From: an uncultured Eubacterium sp.
Lineage (GTDB): Bacteria; Bacillota; Clostridia; Lachnospirales; Lachnospiraceae
NCBI GenBank assembly: GCA_947088865.1
Contig: CAMUHY010000003.1
Location: 186,001 to 250,000 of the forward strand
Length of the DNA stretch: 64,000 bases
Direction: 5' to 3'
The notes below the pieces were generated by a model that made no database searches, was not told the origin of the DNA, and saw only the letters and a program-made list of their open reading frames with translations. The translations under genes were made by a program, and so were the position numbers. This document shows, piece after piece, positions 39,735-49,871 of the stretch (positions are counted from its first letter, which is position 1; each line of letters opens with the position of its first letter).

Positions 39735-39801
39735 ATTATAAAATAGCAAAAGACGCGAATTTTGTCGAATTTACTGCAAAAACCAAATTTTCTTTGTCGA
39801 A
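39735..39801 (-). promoter_or_regulatory. Spo0A-controlled spoIIG-type promoter
   Basis: The minus strand has TATAAT (39740-39735) and, exactly 22 bp upstream, the -35-like TCGACA (39768-39763). This -35 lies within a perfect Spo0A box, TTCGACA (TGTCGAA on the plus strand, 39763-39769). A second perfect box is at 39795-39801. The 22-bp spacing and the box over the -35 are the hallmarks of the Bacillus subtilis spoIIG promoter. Confidence 0.88.
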
Positions 39802-39887
39802 ATGCGAAATATTCATTGTTTGCAGCAGTCGCCAAATAAAAAGACAAACATGCCTCAAGCATGTCCGCTTAGCTCGTTGCTCGCAGG

Positions 39888-39944
39888 AATAAAGAGACTG
39901 CTGCAAACAAATTTTCACATTTATCTTGCAACAGTCTCTTTATT
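39888..39944 (-). terminator. Terminator-like hairpin after ftsZ
   Basis: A 19-bp stem, AATAAAGAGACTGTTGCAA with TTGCAGCAGTCTCTTTATT as minus-strand RNA. It is fully paired with one G-U wobble; the plus-strand RNA would have a mismatch there. It separates ftsZ from the spoIIGA promoter. The T-run is short. Confidence 0.65.
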
Positions 39945-39980
39945 ATAATATCACAATATGTATACTTTACTATCACTACA

Positions 39981-41207
39981 TTACTTTTTATTTTTTCTCA
40001 GAAATGTAGGTATGCTTAAATCTTTTTCAGTCACCGTAGAAACAACTGGTTCTGCATGTTTTAATCCAGGAATTGAAGTATCCGATGCTGGTCTTGATAT
40101 CGTTGATGTATTTATTGATGTTGTATTCTTTGTCACATTACTTGTACTATTAGAAAAATTATATGTCGGCTTTACTAATGGTTTTGTTGTTGACATCTTA
40201 TTTGAAAATCCAGCCATAGCATTATTGACGTCAACATCCTCAATACCTGTTGCAATAACCGTTATTGTCGCTGAATCCTGAACCGTATCATCATATACAG
40301 CACCAAATATAATATTTGCATTCTCTCCAGCCAATTCTTGAATATAACTTGCCGCTTCATTTGCTTCTACCAAGCTAACATCACCTGATATATTAATAAT
40401 CACATGTGTAGCTCCATCAATTGTTGTATCCAGAAGCGGACTGCTAATAGCTTCTTTAACGGCCTCGATTGCCTTCTCATCACCCGTAGAAGAACCAATA
40501 CCAATATGTGCAATACCCTTATCCGTCATAACCGTCTGAACATCTGCAAAGTCCAGATTGATAAGACCAGGCACATTAATAAGGTCTGTAATACCTTGTA
40601 CTGCCTGCTGTAAAACTTCATCCGCCTTTTTTAAAGCCTCAGGAATGGATGTTCTTCTATCCACAATTTCTAAAAGTCTATCATTTGGAATAACAATCAA
40701 TGTATCAACATTATCTTTTAGCTTCTCTATACCTGAAAGCGCATTTGTCATTCTTGTTTTTGCCTCAAACTTAAATGGTTTTGTGACAACTCCAACCGTA
40801 AGCGCACCTTTTGACTTTGCAATGCTGGCAATAACTGGAGCGGCTCCTGTACCAGTTCCGCCACCCATACCACAAGTGACAAATACCATATCAGCACCTT
40901 CAATTGCTGCTGTCAATTCATCAATATTTTCCTGCGCCGCTTTCTCGCCTATCTCTGGCTGTGCTCCAGCACCAAGACCTTTTGTAAGCTTCTCACCTAT
41001 CTGTATTGCATTAGGAGCCTTACACAGTTGCAAAGCCTGCGCATCGGTATTTACGCCGACAAACTCCACTCCTAATATTCTTTCCTCTATCATTCTGTTC
41101 ACGGCATTGTTGCCTGCACCACCAACTCCAACGACCACTATCTTTGCTGATGCACTTGATTCATTCGTCTCAATATTTATCAAGGTTAATGCCTCCTTTT
41201 TACCCAC
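39981..41207 (-). CDS. ftsZ: Cell division protein FtsZ
   Basis: 408 residues. This tubulin-like GTPase forms the Z ring at midcell. N-terminal nucleotide contacts are in [16 protein letters not shown], the tubulin signature is [13 protein letters not shown] (about residue 109) and the T7 loop [11 protein letters not shown] supplies catalytic aspartates. A variable Ser/Thr/Asn-rich linker (about 330-385) leads to the conserved C-terminal peptide [13 protein letters not shown], which binds membrane tethers such as SepF or FtsA. It lies downstream of ftsQ with a 94-bp gap; ftsA is absent from the cluster, suggesting that SepF or another tether serves. Confidence 0.98.
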   Translation of the reverse strand: MGKKEALTLINIETNESSASAKIVVVGVGGAGNNAVNRMIEERILGVEFVGVNTDAQALQLCKAPNAIQIGEKLTKGLGAGAQPEIGEKAAQENIDELTAAIEGADMVFVTCGMGGGTGTGAAPVIASIAKSKGALTVGVVTKPFKFEAKTRMTNALSGIEKLKDNVDTLIVIPNDRLLEIVDRRTSIPEALKKADEVLQQAVQGITDLINVPGLINLDFADVQTVMTDKGIAHIGIGSSTGDEKAIEAVKEAISSPLLDTTIDGATHVIINISGDVSLVEANEAASYIQELAGENANIIFGAVYDDTVQDSATITVIATGIEDVDVNNAMAGFSNKMSTTKPLVKPTYNFSNSTSNVTKNTTSINTSTISRPASDTSIPGLKHAEPVVSTVTEKDLSIPTFLRKNKK

Positions 41208-41301
41208 TATGTACCATAATATAAAATTAATAGCAAAATATCAACATATTTTTATAATTTTTTTAAATTTTTTTTACTTTTCTTAAGCATTGTAAATGAT
41301 T

Positions 41302-42033
41302 TTATTCTTTTTTAAAGATAACCGAAGAGTCACTTCCATTATAATCGGAAAGATATAATGTACCTTTAAGTCCCTCTATTTTTTCTTCCATCTGTTTTAA
41401 AGCATAAATTCTATCATTACAATCTTTTGGATTACCTAAAATCACTTTTATATCATTAATATATAAAGTAACATTGTACGAATTATCAAAATATATCTTG
41501 TCCACTCCTAGTTGATACTTATCAAATGATTGTGTCAAGTCCAATATACTTGAAAATATACTGTTATTATTAATTTCTAATTTTGAATTTAGTACAATGG
41601 ACGAAAATGTCAAGCCTTGAATTTCAGGAACACCCTCATATGTTTCAGATGAACTTTCAACAACAATGCCATCTTTATCAAAAAACATATTACATCCCAT
41701 ATAACTGATATATCCTACAATAGGTTTCTCATACACTGTCACAGTCATACTATTCGGCCAACCTATACTCACTTCATATTTTTGAACAAATGTAATCTGT
41801 TTATCTTTATTGCCAAACAATAAATAAAATAACGCATTTGGACTTTCTGTTCCAAATATTTTTTCGTTCATTTGCGCATCCGAATAATGACTTCCACCAA
41901 TATACTCTATTTTATTTACTCTAAATAGAAAAAAAGAAGTCATTATACCAACTGCCAAAAGGACAATGATAACAACAAAGCTCCTTCTCAATATCTTTTT
42001 AGTACTTCGTCTTTTTTTTTGATTTTCATTCAT
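41302..42033 (-). CDS. ftsQ: Cell division protein FtsQ / DivIB
   Basis: 243 residues. There is a basic cytoplasmic N-terminus (NQKKRRSTKKILRRS), one membrane helix (about 16-36), then a POTRA domain (VNKIEYIGGSHYSDAQMNEK) and a beta domain. It forms a complex with FtsL and FtsB/DivIC that activates septal wall synthesis. It starts 2 bp after the ftsW stop, so the two are coupled. murG, which often stands between ftsW and ftsQ, is missing here. Confidence 0.9.
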   Translation of the reverse strand: MNENQKKRRSTKKILRRSFVVIIVLLAVGIMTSFFLFRVNKIEYIGGSHYSDAQMNEKIFGTESPNALFYLLFGNKDKQITFVQKYEVSIGWPNSMTVTVYEKPIVGYISYMGCNMFFDKDGIVVESSSETYEGVPEIQGLTFSSIVLNSKLEINNNSIFSSILDLTQSFDKYQLGVDKIYFDNSYNVTLYINDIKVILGNPKDCNDRIYALKQMEEKIEGLKGTLYLSDYNGSDSSVIFKKE

Positions 42034-42035
42034 AA

Positions 42036-43184
42036 TTACTGCTCTAACTTAATTTTACTTGAAACATTAAATACAATCCCCATCTCTGCCATTAAAATAA
42101 CTGCTGAACTACCTCCATAACTTATAAATGGCAATGATACACCTGTGTTTGGAATTAAATTTGTCACAACCGCAACATTTAATACGAGTTGAATAGCAAT
42201 ATGTGCAAATACACCAATCGCCAGCATTGTTCCAAATAAATCTGGAGCATTGTGAGCAATATGTACAATTCTTCTTAACATAATAGCAAACACCAAAAGA
42301 AGACATACAGCTCCAAACAACCCTAACTCTTCACATATAATCGAAAATATCATATCATTTTGGGATTCTGGTATATAACCTAATTTTTGAAGGCTTTTTC
42401 CAAGCCCTTTCCCAAATAAGCCACCAGAACCAATAGCATAAAGTGCCTGGACGGTCTGATAACCTTTTCCAGAAGAAAAACTTTCAGGGTCAACCCATAT
42501 AAGAACTCTGTTTAAACGAAAGTTACTTGTAAGATTACCCGATTTTATAATCTTAGAACACCACGCATACAGTCCGCAAACGCCCACAATACCTGCGCTC
42601 CCTAACGCTACAAACAGACTGTAATTGGGTACGGCTACAAATATCATAAGAAATCCAATAGCCATTACAATAATAGCACTGCTTAGATTGTCTGATATTA
42701 CTTTAATTAACGCTCCCTGCACAATCGCCAATGTAAATATAACAAATGCCACTTTAAATTTTTTCATCTTTACACTATTGTTGCTTATAAGGGTCGCAAA
42801 CATAATGATTACTGCCGTCTTACAGACATCGGCAGGCTGAATCCCCACCGGACCAATACGAATCCATCTTGTCGCTCCATTTGCAGAACTTCCAAAAGGA
42901 ATCAACGCAAAAATCAATACAATAGAAAAAATAAATATAGGCCATGCAAACTTATGCCATATATGATAATCAATCTTATAACACATATACATAGCAACAA
43001 ATCCTATCAGTGTAAACATAAACTGTTTTCTAAAATAGAATGCAGCATCGCCCTCTTCAAGCTGTGCGGTATATGAACTCGTACTATATATCATAATCAG
43101 TCCAAATCCAATAATAAATATTGTAACAAATAGCAAAGTATAATCAAAATATTTTAATTTAGGTTTTTTCTTTTTCTTTGCCAT
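42036..43184 (-). CDS. ftsW: SEDS glycosyltransferase FtsW / SpoVE
   Basis: 382 residues with ten membrane helices. SEDS signatures are visible: GATRWIRIGPVGIQPADVCK, DNLSSAIIVM, GKGYQTVQALYAIGSGGLFG with GLGKS, and the C-terminal NTGVSLPFISYGGSSAVI. It polymerises lipid II at the septum together with a class B PBP. In spore formers the cluster copy may be FtsW or the cortex enzyme SpoVE; two class B PBPs upstream leave both options open. It follows murD by 36 bp. Confidence 0.93.
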   Translation of the reverse strand: MAKKKKKPKLKYFDYTLLFVTIFIIGFGLIMIYSTSSYTAQLEEGDAAFYFRKQFMFTLIGFVAMYMCYKIDYHIWHKFAWPIFIFSIVLIFALIPFGSSANGATRWIRIGPVGIQPADVCKTAVIIMFATLISNNSVKMKKFKVAFVIFTLAIVQGALIKVISDNLSSAIIVMAIGFLMIFVAVPNYSLFVALGSAGIVGVCGLYAWCSKIIKSGNLTSNFRLNRVLIWVDPESFSSGKGYQTVQALYAIGSGGLFGKGLGKSLQKLGYIPESQNDMIFSIICEELGLFGAVCLLLVFAIMLRRIVHIAHNAPDLFGTMLAIGVFAHIAIQLVLNVAVVTNLIPNTGVSLPFISYGGSSAVILMAEMGIVFNVSSKIKLEQ

Positions 43185-43220
43185 AATAACCCTTCCATAC
43201 CGCTAAATTAAACTGAATTC

Positions 43221-44591
43221 TTACAATAAATGAACATATTGTTTAAACATTCTGCCGCGCTGTTCATAATTATCAAACATATCCCAACTTGCACATGCCG
43301 GCGAAAGCAACACGGCATCACCTGGTTTGGCATGTGCTGCACATATCTGGACAACTTCTTCTAAATCTTTTGCATATATAATATTTTCAAAACCTTGCTT
43401 TTTTGCCGCCGCTGCAATTTTTTCACTCGTCTGCCCCATTAACACAAGTAACTTTATCATAGGATGAAAGGAATCTACATACATATCAAAATCAGCGCCC
43501 TTATCAAATCCGCCGCCTATCAGTATCGTTGGTCTTGACATTGCTTTTATCGCCTTTATTGACGCATCTGGATTGGTTCCCTTAGAATCATTGTAATAAA
43601 CTACATCATTTTTTGTTGCAACATATTCAATTCTATGCTCAACGGCTTTAAAACGTTTTACTTCATTGATAATAATATCCAACGGAACACCAACTGCCGC
43701 GCACATCGCAATGGCAGCACAAACATTTTCATAATTATGCACACCGATAAGATTCATGTCCTGTACATGAATGATATCAAAATCATTACTGCCGTCTGTA
43801 TATTTTATTAAATCGCCCTCTACATAAACACTTTTTTGTGCTTTTGCACTTTTTGGCGGTTTACGCTTACTAGAAAACCATATTACATTGGCATTACAGT
43901 TGTTGCCAAAATCTACAAGATAATTATCCTCATAATTGAGTACGCAAATATCACTCTTATCTTGATTGACACTGATACGTTCTTTTGTCTCAACATAACA
44001 CTCCATTGTGTGATGTCTATCTAAATGGTCTGGTGTAATATTAAGAATTGCACTGACCTTTGGATGAAATTCATGTATGGTCTCTAACTGAAAACTGCTT
44101 ATCTCCGCTATTGTATAGGAATCTTTATCGGTTTTAGCGGCTTGTGTTGTGTAAGGATTGCCAATATTTCCAACAACATAGGAAGATTTTGCCCATGCCC
44201 CTATAATTTGACCTGTAAGCGCCGTTGTTGTAGTTTTTCCATTGGTTCCTGTAATAGCGATAACGGTGCCTTTTTCAAAATGATATGCAAGCTCAATTTC
44301 TCCCCAAACAGGCACATTTTTTTCTTTAAATCCTACAACAACAGGATTGTCAATCGGTACGCCAGGACTTATCACCAACAAATCATAAGATAATATTGTA
44401 TCATAATCAAACGCGCCAATAATAATATCTGCTTTTATTTCTCCTAGCTTTTCTTGCACCTTCTCTATATTCGTTTTTGTATTGGCGTCATAAATGGTTA
44501 CCTTAGCACCTTTTTCATATAATAATGTTGCTGCCCCTATACCACTTATTCCTGTTCCAATGACCATACAACATTTATCTTTCAATTCCAC
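43221..44591 (-). CDS. murD: UDP-N-acetylmuramoylalanine--D-glutamate ligase
   Basis: 456 residues from a GTG at 44591, chosen because GGAGG lies 7 bases upstream; the frame is open to 44732, but that part overlaps the spoVD 3' end. The N-terminal Rossmann motif is VIGTGISGIGAATLL, the ATP loop is AITGTNGKTTTTALTG, then NITPDHLDRH, and C-terminally YNDSKGTNPDA and GGFDKGADF. It adds D-glutamate to UDP-MurNAc-L-Ala in the cytoplasm. mraY, normally just before it, is absent; the gap to spoVD is only 37 bp. Confidence 0.96.
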   Translation of the reverse strand: MELKDKCCMVIGTGISGIGAATLLYEKGAKVTIYDANTKTNIEKVQEKLGEIKADIIIGAFDYDTILSYDLLVISPGVPIDNPVVVGFKEKNVPVWGEIELAYHFEKGTVIAITGTNGKTTTTALTGQIIGAWAKSSYVVGNIGNPYTTQAAKTDKDSYTIAEISSFQLETIHEFHPKVSAILNITPDHLDRHHTMECYVETKERISVNQDKSDICVLNYEDNYLVDFGNNCNANVIWFSSKRKPPKSAKAQKSVYVEGDLIKYTDGSNDFDIIHVQDMNLIGVHNYENVCAAIAMCAAVGVPLDIIINEVKRFKAVEHRIEYVATKNDVVYYNDSKGTNPDASIKAIKAMSRPTILIGGGFDKGADFDMYVDSFHPMIKLLVLMGQTSEKIAAAAKKQGFENIIYAKDLEEVVQICAAHAKPGDAVLLSPACASWDMFDNYEQRGRMFKQYVHLL

Positions 44592-44628
44592 TTCAATCCC
44601 TCCATAATAAATTTTTGTTATTATACTC

Positions 44629-46329
44629 TTATTCATTTGAGCTGTAAAGATATGGAAGAATATTTTGATATAATTCTTTGATAACCGGAGCGGCAATTGT
44701 TCCGCCATAATATACACCCTGCGGTTCGTCAATCAGACACATCGCAATCACTTGAGGATTATCCACTGGTGAAAATCCAATAAAACTTGAAATATACTTT
44801 CCAGAACCTCTTGGCAGCTTTTGTGATGTTGCAGTCTTTCCCCCGATGGAAAACCCTTCTATATAAGCCTTGTTTCCTCCGCCTTCTTCTACAACCTGCC
44901 TTAAAATATCTTTCATAGTATCACTCGTCTGTTTACTTATTGCATTTTCTCCAATTTCATATGTAAAATCCGTCACCGTATTGTCAGCGCTAACTGCTTT
45001 CACTGCAAAATGAGGCGTCACTAAATTGCCTCCATTGACAATTGCTGCGGCTGCTCTTAACATTTGTATTGGTGTTATCTGAAAGGACTGCCCAAAAGAC
45101 ATCGTTGCCAACTCAACAGGTCCTACATTTTCCTTTTTATGTATAATAGTTGAGGCTTCACCTGCAACATCAATCCCTGTCTTTTTTAACAATCCCAATT
45201 TTCCCATATACAAATACATATTTTCTGTTCCAACTCTCGAACCCCACTCAATAAATGCAGGGTTGCATGAATTCATTACCGTTTCTGTAAACGATTGACT
45301 TCCATGTCCTGTTGTTTTATGACATCGGATTCGTCTGTCCCCTACCATCGTAGAACCACCGCATGAAAAATGGTCGTTCAATGAACAAACGCCTGTTTCT
45401 AAGGCTGCTGTTGCCGTCACCATCTTAAATACACTTCCAGGCTCATATGTATCATTAATACAAAAATTACGCCATTTTGCATTTAAGATATTCATATCAA
45501 GCTCATTTCCATAGGGGTCGTTTAAGTCATACTCTGGCGTGTTTACCATCGCTAAAATCTCACCGTTTTGCGGATTCATCACAATAATAGAAACGGCTTT
45601 TGCTCCCTTTGCAAGCTGTGTTCTCTCCGCAAGCTGTGTGGCATAAGATTGAATATTATAATCAATACTTGTATATAGACTGTCTCCTGCTATGGGTTCA
45701 TCCCTATCTTCGCCACTCTTATCCAACTCTTGACCCCATGCATCGGTCAATGTAAGAATCTGCCCAGAATCTCCTGAAAGATATGAATCATACTTTGCTT
45801 CTAGCCCTATAATTCCCTGATTGTCTGCTCCTGTGAAACCAAGCACTTTTGAGGCAAGCGTTCCAAATGGATAATATCGTTTATAATCTTCATCAACTTT
45901 AACGCCATCTAAATTATAACTTCGTATCTTATCTCCAATTTCTTTATCGACATTTGATTTTACTTTTTCAATAGAAGAAACTTTTTCTACTCGTTTTCTT
46001 GCTGTGCTTTCTGTTATTTGAAGTTCCTTTACAAGCATATTGATAACAGCTTCTTTGTCTTTTATCTGACTATGGATAACAGAAACCGTACACACCGTTT
46101 TATTGGACGCCAAAACAACGCCGTTCCTATCGTAAATATATCCTCTCAATGCTTTGATTTTTCGTTCTCTCTGATGAAGGTCTAACGCTCTTTCCAGATA
46201 ATAGTCAGACTGAATTATCATCACATACACAAGCCTGACACAGGTAGCAAACAATGCGACAAAAACACATATCAAAAATACTTTTATTTTTTTTCTATGT
46301 CTGTTATAAACCACTCCATCTCTTGACAT
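44629..46329 (-). CDS. spoVD: Class B penicillin-binding protein, SpoVD-like
   Basis: 566 residues from the ATG at 46329. A membrane anchor (about 15-40) precedes the PBP dimerisation domain (RGYIYDRNGVVLASN) and a transpeptidase domain. Active-site motifs: SxxK in EPGSVFKMVT, SxN in NSCNPAF. The third motif reads GGKTATSQK, that is KTA instead of the near-universal KTG. No PASTA domains are present. SpoVD crosslinks spore cortex peptidoglycan; the second position after a PBP gene matches pbpB-spoVD in Bacillus. The stop is 37 bp before murD. Confidence 0.9.
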   Translation of the reverse strand: MSRDGVVYNRHRKKIKVFLICVFVALFATCVRLVYVMIIQSDYYLERALDLHQRERKIKALRGYIYDRNGVVLASNKTVCTVSVIHSQIKDKEAVINMLVKELQITESTARKRVEKVSSIEKVKSNVDKEIGDKIRSYNLDGVKVDEDYKRYYPFGTLASKVLGFTGADNQGIIGLEAKYDSYLSGDSGQILTLTDAWGQELDKSGEDRDEPIAGDSLYTSIDYNIQSYATQLAERTQLAKGAKAVSIIVMNPQNGEILAMVNTPEYDLNDPYGNELDMNILNAKWRNFCINDTYEPGSVFKMVTATAALETGVCSLNDHFSCGGSTMVGDRRIRCHKTTGHGSQSFTETVMNSCNPAFIEWGSRVGTENMYLYMGKLGLLKKTGIDVAGEASTIIHKKENVGPVELATMSFGQSFQITPIQMLRAAAAIVNGGNLVTPHFAVKAVSADNTVTDFTYEIGENAISKQTSDTMKDILRQVVEEGGGNKAYIEGFSIGGKTATSQKLPRGSGKYISSFIGFSPVDNPQVIAMCLIDEPQGVYYGGTIAAPVIKELYQNILPYLYSSNE

Positions 46330-46420
46330 GAAATCACCCAAATAGAACTATAAATAATTTTTGCAATTATATTATATTACCCTATTTATAGGATTATTCC
46401 TGTGGACTTCTTATGTAACT

Positions 46421-48304
46421 TTATGGTACAGTCACCATTCCCTCATCTGGTACATCGGATGTATCTACATCTTCTGCATTAACATCCTTAAATATATTAA
46501 GATATGGAAGCAACTCTTCAAAAATATTTTTCGACAACACTTGTGCGTCGGATGTTGTTCCTTCCGTTCCAGTTGTTTCGTAAGGTTCATCAATAACCGT
46601 ATATAAAACAACCTGTGGGTCTTGTGAAGGGGCGCAGCCAATAAACGATACAAGCCACTTCAAGTCAGCTCTTGGATATTTTTGAGCCGTTCCTGTCTTT
46701 CCGCCTATTGAATATCCTGTCACACTGACTTTTTTAGCAAGTCCCTCATCAACGGTTGATTTTAAATACTTTCTTAAAAGAGACGATGTATTTTCTGTCA
46801 CCGTCTGTTTAATTAACAATGGTTCTATATTTTTGACAACTTCTCCTGTATCTTTTTCAATTCTTTTAACAACATGAGGCTGATAATAATTCCCCCCGTT
46901 AATAATAGATGAAAACGCTGCTGCCATCTGAACCATATTGACATTAATTGTCTGCCCAAATGAATTACACGCCAAATCCACTGGCAGCATATCACTGTTG
47001 CTTACAACGCCTGCTTCTTCTCTTGGCAAATCAATATTTGTCATCGCTCCAAAACCATAAAGCGTTTGATATACACACCATTTTTTTGCACCAAGCTTGG
47101 CTGCAATTTGAATCATAGCCGGATTACAAGACTCCATAAGAGACTTCTCAAGACTAATTTCTCCATGACCCCCAGAACCGCTGGAATGGCAACGAATCTG
47201 TACTCCTGTTACATCTTCATAAGCATTACACTGAAATGTATCGCCATCATGTGCAATTCCTTCTTCCAAACACGCTGCTACGGTAAATGGTTTAAATGTA
47301 GAACCTGGCTCATAGATTTCTGATACACAAAAATTATTCCACAAGGAATATAGCGCCGTACTGGTCGCTGAGTCATCCATTCCCTCAATTTCTTCCTCTG
47401 TATAAAGTATTGATAAATCTCTGGGATTGTTTAAATCAAATGTAGGATAGCTTGCCATTCCAAGTATCTCCCCATTTTTAGGATTCATCGCAATAACGCC
47501 TATATTTTTAGCTGGTCTTTCCTCACTAAGCTTCTTAATATTTTTCTCTAAAATATCCTGCACACGATAATCCAACGTAGTAACAATATTATATCCATCA
47601 ATTGGCTTTTTTTCTTGATTTCTGACCTCTAAATCTTCTCCTACATAACTGTAACTCATTCCATCCGTTCCTGAAAGCTCATTATTATAATAACTTTCTA
47701 AACCAATTTCACCGCCATTTACCGTTGTTGAAAATCCTATTACATCCGAAGCAAGAGAATTAAACGGATACCTCCTTAAATAGCTTTGCTCAAACCATAC
47801 GCCTTTAATATTGGGATTGTTTTTTGTATCTTTCTGTAAAGCTTGAAATTCTGCAATATCATCAGCCGAAAGTTCTTTTAATAATTTTTCATATTGACTC
47901 GATGGCTTTGTTTGTAGAATAGACTCTAAATTTTCTCTCTCAAGATTAAAACATTGCACTAATGCCGCAAATGTTGGCTCTTTATACGCCTCTTCAGACA
48001 ATATCATTTTGGGGTCAAGAATCAAGTTATACACCTTTTCACTATACGCCAACACTGTTCCATTACAATCTGAAATCTGCCCTCGCTTATATGGAAGTGC
48101 CGTAGACCGATAACTTAATTTATCCATAACGATTTTAGAATATGCATCACCATTATCATAATTTATCATAATGATTCTTCCTACAATCACTAATAATATC
48201 ACGATAATAACAAAAAAGGCAACGCTTATCTTATTACGAGTTTTTCGCAGCATTGCCCTTTTTTTTCTCATATTTCTTTCTCTTAATTGATTTGTATTAC
48301 TCAT
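46421..48304 (-). CDS. ftsI: Class B penicillin-binding protein, FtsI/PBP2B-like
   Basis: 627 residues. There is a basic N-terminus, a membrane helix (about 28-48), the dimerisation domain (KRGQISDCNGTVLAYS, then RRYPFNSLASDVIGF), and a transpeptidase domain with EPGSTFKPFT (SxxK), ESCNPAM (SxN) and GGKTGTAQK (KTG). A short acidic tail (about 30 residues) follows instead of PASTA domains. It crosslinks septal peptidoglycan with FtsW. It is directly downstream of ftsL, the conserved place of the division PBP. Confidence 0.94.
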   Translation of the reverse strand: MSNTNQLRERNMRKKRAMLRKTRNKISVAFFVIIVILLVIVGRIIMINYDNGDAYSKIVMDKLSYRSTALPYKRGQISDCNGTVLAYSEKVYNLILDPKMILSEEAYKEPTFAALVQCFNLERENLESILQTKPSSQYEKLLKELSADDIAEFQALQKDTKNNPNIKGVWFEQSYLRRYPFNSLASDVIGFSTTVNGGEIGLESYYNNELSGTDGMSYSYVGEDLEVRNQEKKPIDGYNIVTTLDYRVQDILEKNIKKLSEERPAKNIGVIAMNPKNGEILGMASYPTFDLNNPRDLSILYTEEEIEGMDDSATSTALYSLWNNFCVSEIYEPGSTFKPFTVAACLEEGIAHDGDTFQCNAYEDVTGVQIRCHSSGSGGHGEISLEKSLMESCNPAMIQIAAKLGAKKWCVYQTLYGFGAMTNIDLPREEAGVVSNSDMLPVDLACNSFGQTINVNMVQMAAAFSSIINGGNYYQPHVVKRIEKDTGEVVKNIEPLLIKQTVTENTSSLLRKYLKSTVDEGLAKKVSVTGYSIGGKTGTAQKYPRADLKWLVSFIGCAPSQDPQVVLYTVIDEPYETTGTEGTTSDAQVLSKNIFEELLPYLNIFKDVNAEDVDTSDVPDEGMVTVP

Positions 48305-48345
48305 AAGCTTTCCTTAAATATCATTACAAAACCATACCGGAAAAT

Positions 48346-48864
48346 TTACTCTGCTTCTGGAACATCACTGTACTGTTTTACATATTCGCTGACGCCCGCC
48401 TCATATGTAATAACTTGGTCTCTTTCCGGATACACCATACCTAACTCCTCTGTCGCTATCTTATACAAAGAATCATAATCTATATTTGCATTGATGTCTA
48501 ATTCCATCTCATCATTTTTATTCGTAAGTTCTGTCAACTCTTTTTGTAAGCTATGAACTGTGGCTGCATTCTCTTTTACCTTTGCCTGAACATGAAGATA
48601 CTGCCAGCAGATTGCAAACATAACAACCACAATACCAGAAACAGCAAGCGTATATACGAGATTAAGCCGGTTATTTCTGTTTATTCTACGTATTCTAGCT
48701 CTCTCTTCCTGCTTGTCTTGTTCCGCAGGTCGATGTTTTTTGTGCGGAACAATTTGAGGAGAATACCTTTTTGATGGTGCTGCCTCCGCTTTTTTCACCG
48801 CATTGCCATATACATACATATTATTCTTTTTTTTATATTTTGTATTATTTGCTTTGTGAGTCAT
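48346..48864 (-). CDS. ftsL: FtsL-like septum protein
   Basis: 172 residues from the ATG at 48864 (GGGAGG upstream). A long basic cytoplasmic part (KRYSPQIVPHKKHRPAEQDK) is followed by one membrane helix (about 78-98). A leucine-zipper-like coiled coil comes next (VHSLQKELTELTNKNDEMEL) and then the FtsL/DivIC motif SLYKIATEELGMVYPERDQV. It joins FtsQ and the PBP at the septum. Identification rests on topology, motif and place between rsmH and the PBP; overall similarity in this family is low. Confidence 0.85.
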   Translation of the reverse strand: MTHKANNTKYKKKNNMYVYGNAVKKAEAAPSKRYSPQIVPHKKHRPAEQDKQEERARIRRINRNNRLNLVYTLAVSGIVVVMFAICWQYLHVQAKVKENAATVHSLQKELTELTNKNDEMELDINANIDYDSLYKIATEELGMVYPERDQVITYEAGVSEYVKQYSDVPEAE

Positions 48865-48892
48865 ATCCGTCCTCCCTATCAACAACATAAAA

Positions 48893-49834
48893 TCATATAC
48901 ATTTTCTCTCAAATACTCTTAACTTTGAACTCTTAGAGCGCTTGTTCATCTCTATTTCATTATCACTAGGAACGATTGGCTTTTTTGTAATTACACTGCC
49001 CTTTGATTTCTTTCCACACACGCATACAGGAAAATTACTAGGACATACACAAGGGTTTTCATTGTTTTTAAATCGCGTCTTGACAATTCTATCTTCAAGT
49101 GAATGAAAGGTTATAATACATATCCGCCCCTCATTACAAAGCTTGTCAATCATCATATCTACGGAATTTTCCAACACTTCCAATTCATGGTTTAACTCAA
49201 TTCTTATTGCCTGAAATGTTTTCTTAGCCGGATGACCTCCTACCGACCTGACTTTCATAGGAATCGCAGCCTTGATAATCTCAGTCAGTTCAAATGTTGT
49301 CTCAATAGGTTTGCTCTGTCTTGCCAAAACGATATGCTTTGCAATATTTTTTGCAAACTTATCCTCGCCATAATCCCTTATGATTCTGTATAATTCAAAC
49401 TCCGTGTACATATTAACAATTTCTTTTGCAGTCATTGTCTGTCTCTGGTCCATACGCATATCCAACGATGCGTTGACTTTATATGTAAACCCTCTCTCTG
49501 CCGTATCTAATTGGTATGATGAAACCCCTAAATCCAACAGTATTCCATCTACCTTGTCAATTCCCAATTCATCTAGTACAAGATTCATGTTGCAATAATT
49601 ATTGCGAACTATCGTAACTTTATCACAAAACTCCTTAAGTCTTTCTGTTGCAGCTTTTATAGCAGCCTCATCTTGGTCAATACCTATCAGTCTTCCATAA
49701 GCTCCAAGTCTCTTTGCAATTTCATAAGAATGTCCGCCTCCGCCAAGAGTTCCATCAACATAGATACCATCTGGTTTTATATTCAAATGTTCTATCGTCT
49801 CATTCAAAAGAACGGATTTATGATTAAACTCCAT
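48893..49834 (-). CDS. rsmH: 16S rRNA m4C1402 methyltransferase
   Basis: 313 residues from the ATG at 49834. [15 protein letters not shown] opens the protein, the SAM site is [18 protein letters not shown], and [20 protein letters not shown] and [11 protein letters not shown] are further family motifs. It methylates N4 of C1402 in 16S rRNA. It is the second gene of the division cluster, 37 bp after mraZ. Its stop lies 28 bp before the ftsL start. Confidence 0.97.
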   Translation of the reverse strand: MEFNHKSVLLNETIEHLNIKPDGIYVDGTLGGGGHSYEIAKRLGAYGRLIGIDQDEAAIKAATERLKEFCDKVTIVRNNYCNMNLVLDELGIDKVDGILLDLGVSSYQLDTAERGFTYKVNASLDMRMDQRQTMTAKEIVNMYTEFELYRIIRDYGEDKFAKNIAKHIVLARQSKPIETTFELTEIIKAAIPMKVRSVGGHPAKKTFQAIRIELNHELEVLENSVDMMIDKLCNEGRICIITFHSLEDRIVKTRFKNNENPCVCPSNFPVCVCGKKSKGSVITKKPIVPSDNEIEMNKRSKSSKLRVFERKCI

Positions 49835-49871
49835 GATTAGCCTCTTTCTCAAGTAAAATGCACTGCTCCTA

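Noticed and set aside
39710..39862. N-terminal extension of SpoIIGA from the ATG at 39862
   Set aside because: It contains the promoter, both Spo0A boxes and the ribosome binding site, and does not look like membrane-protein sequence of this family.
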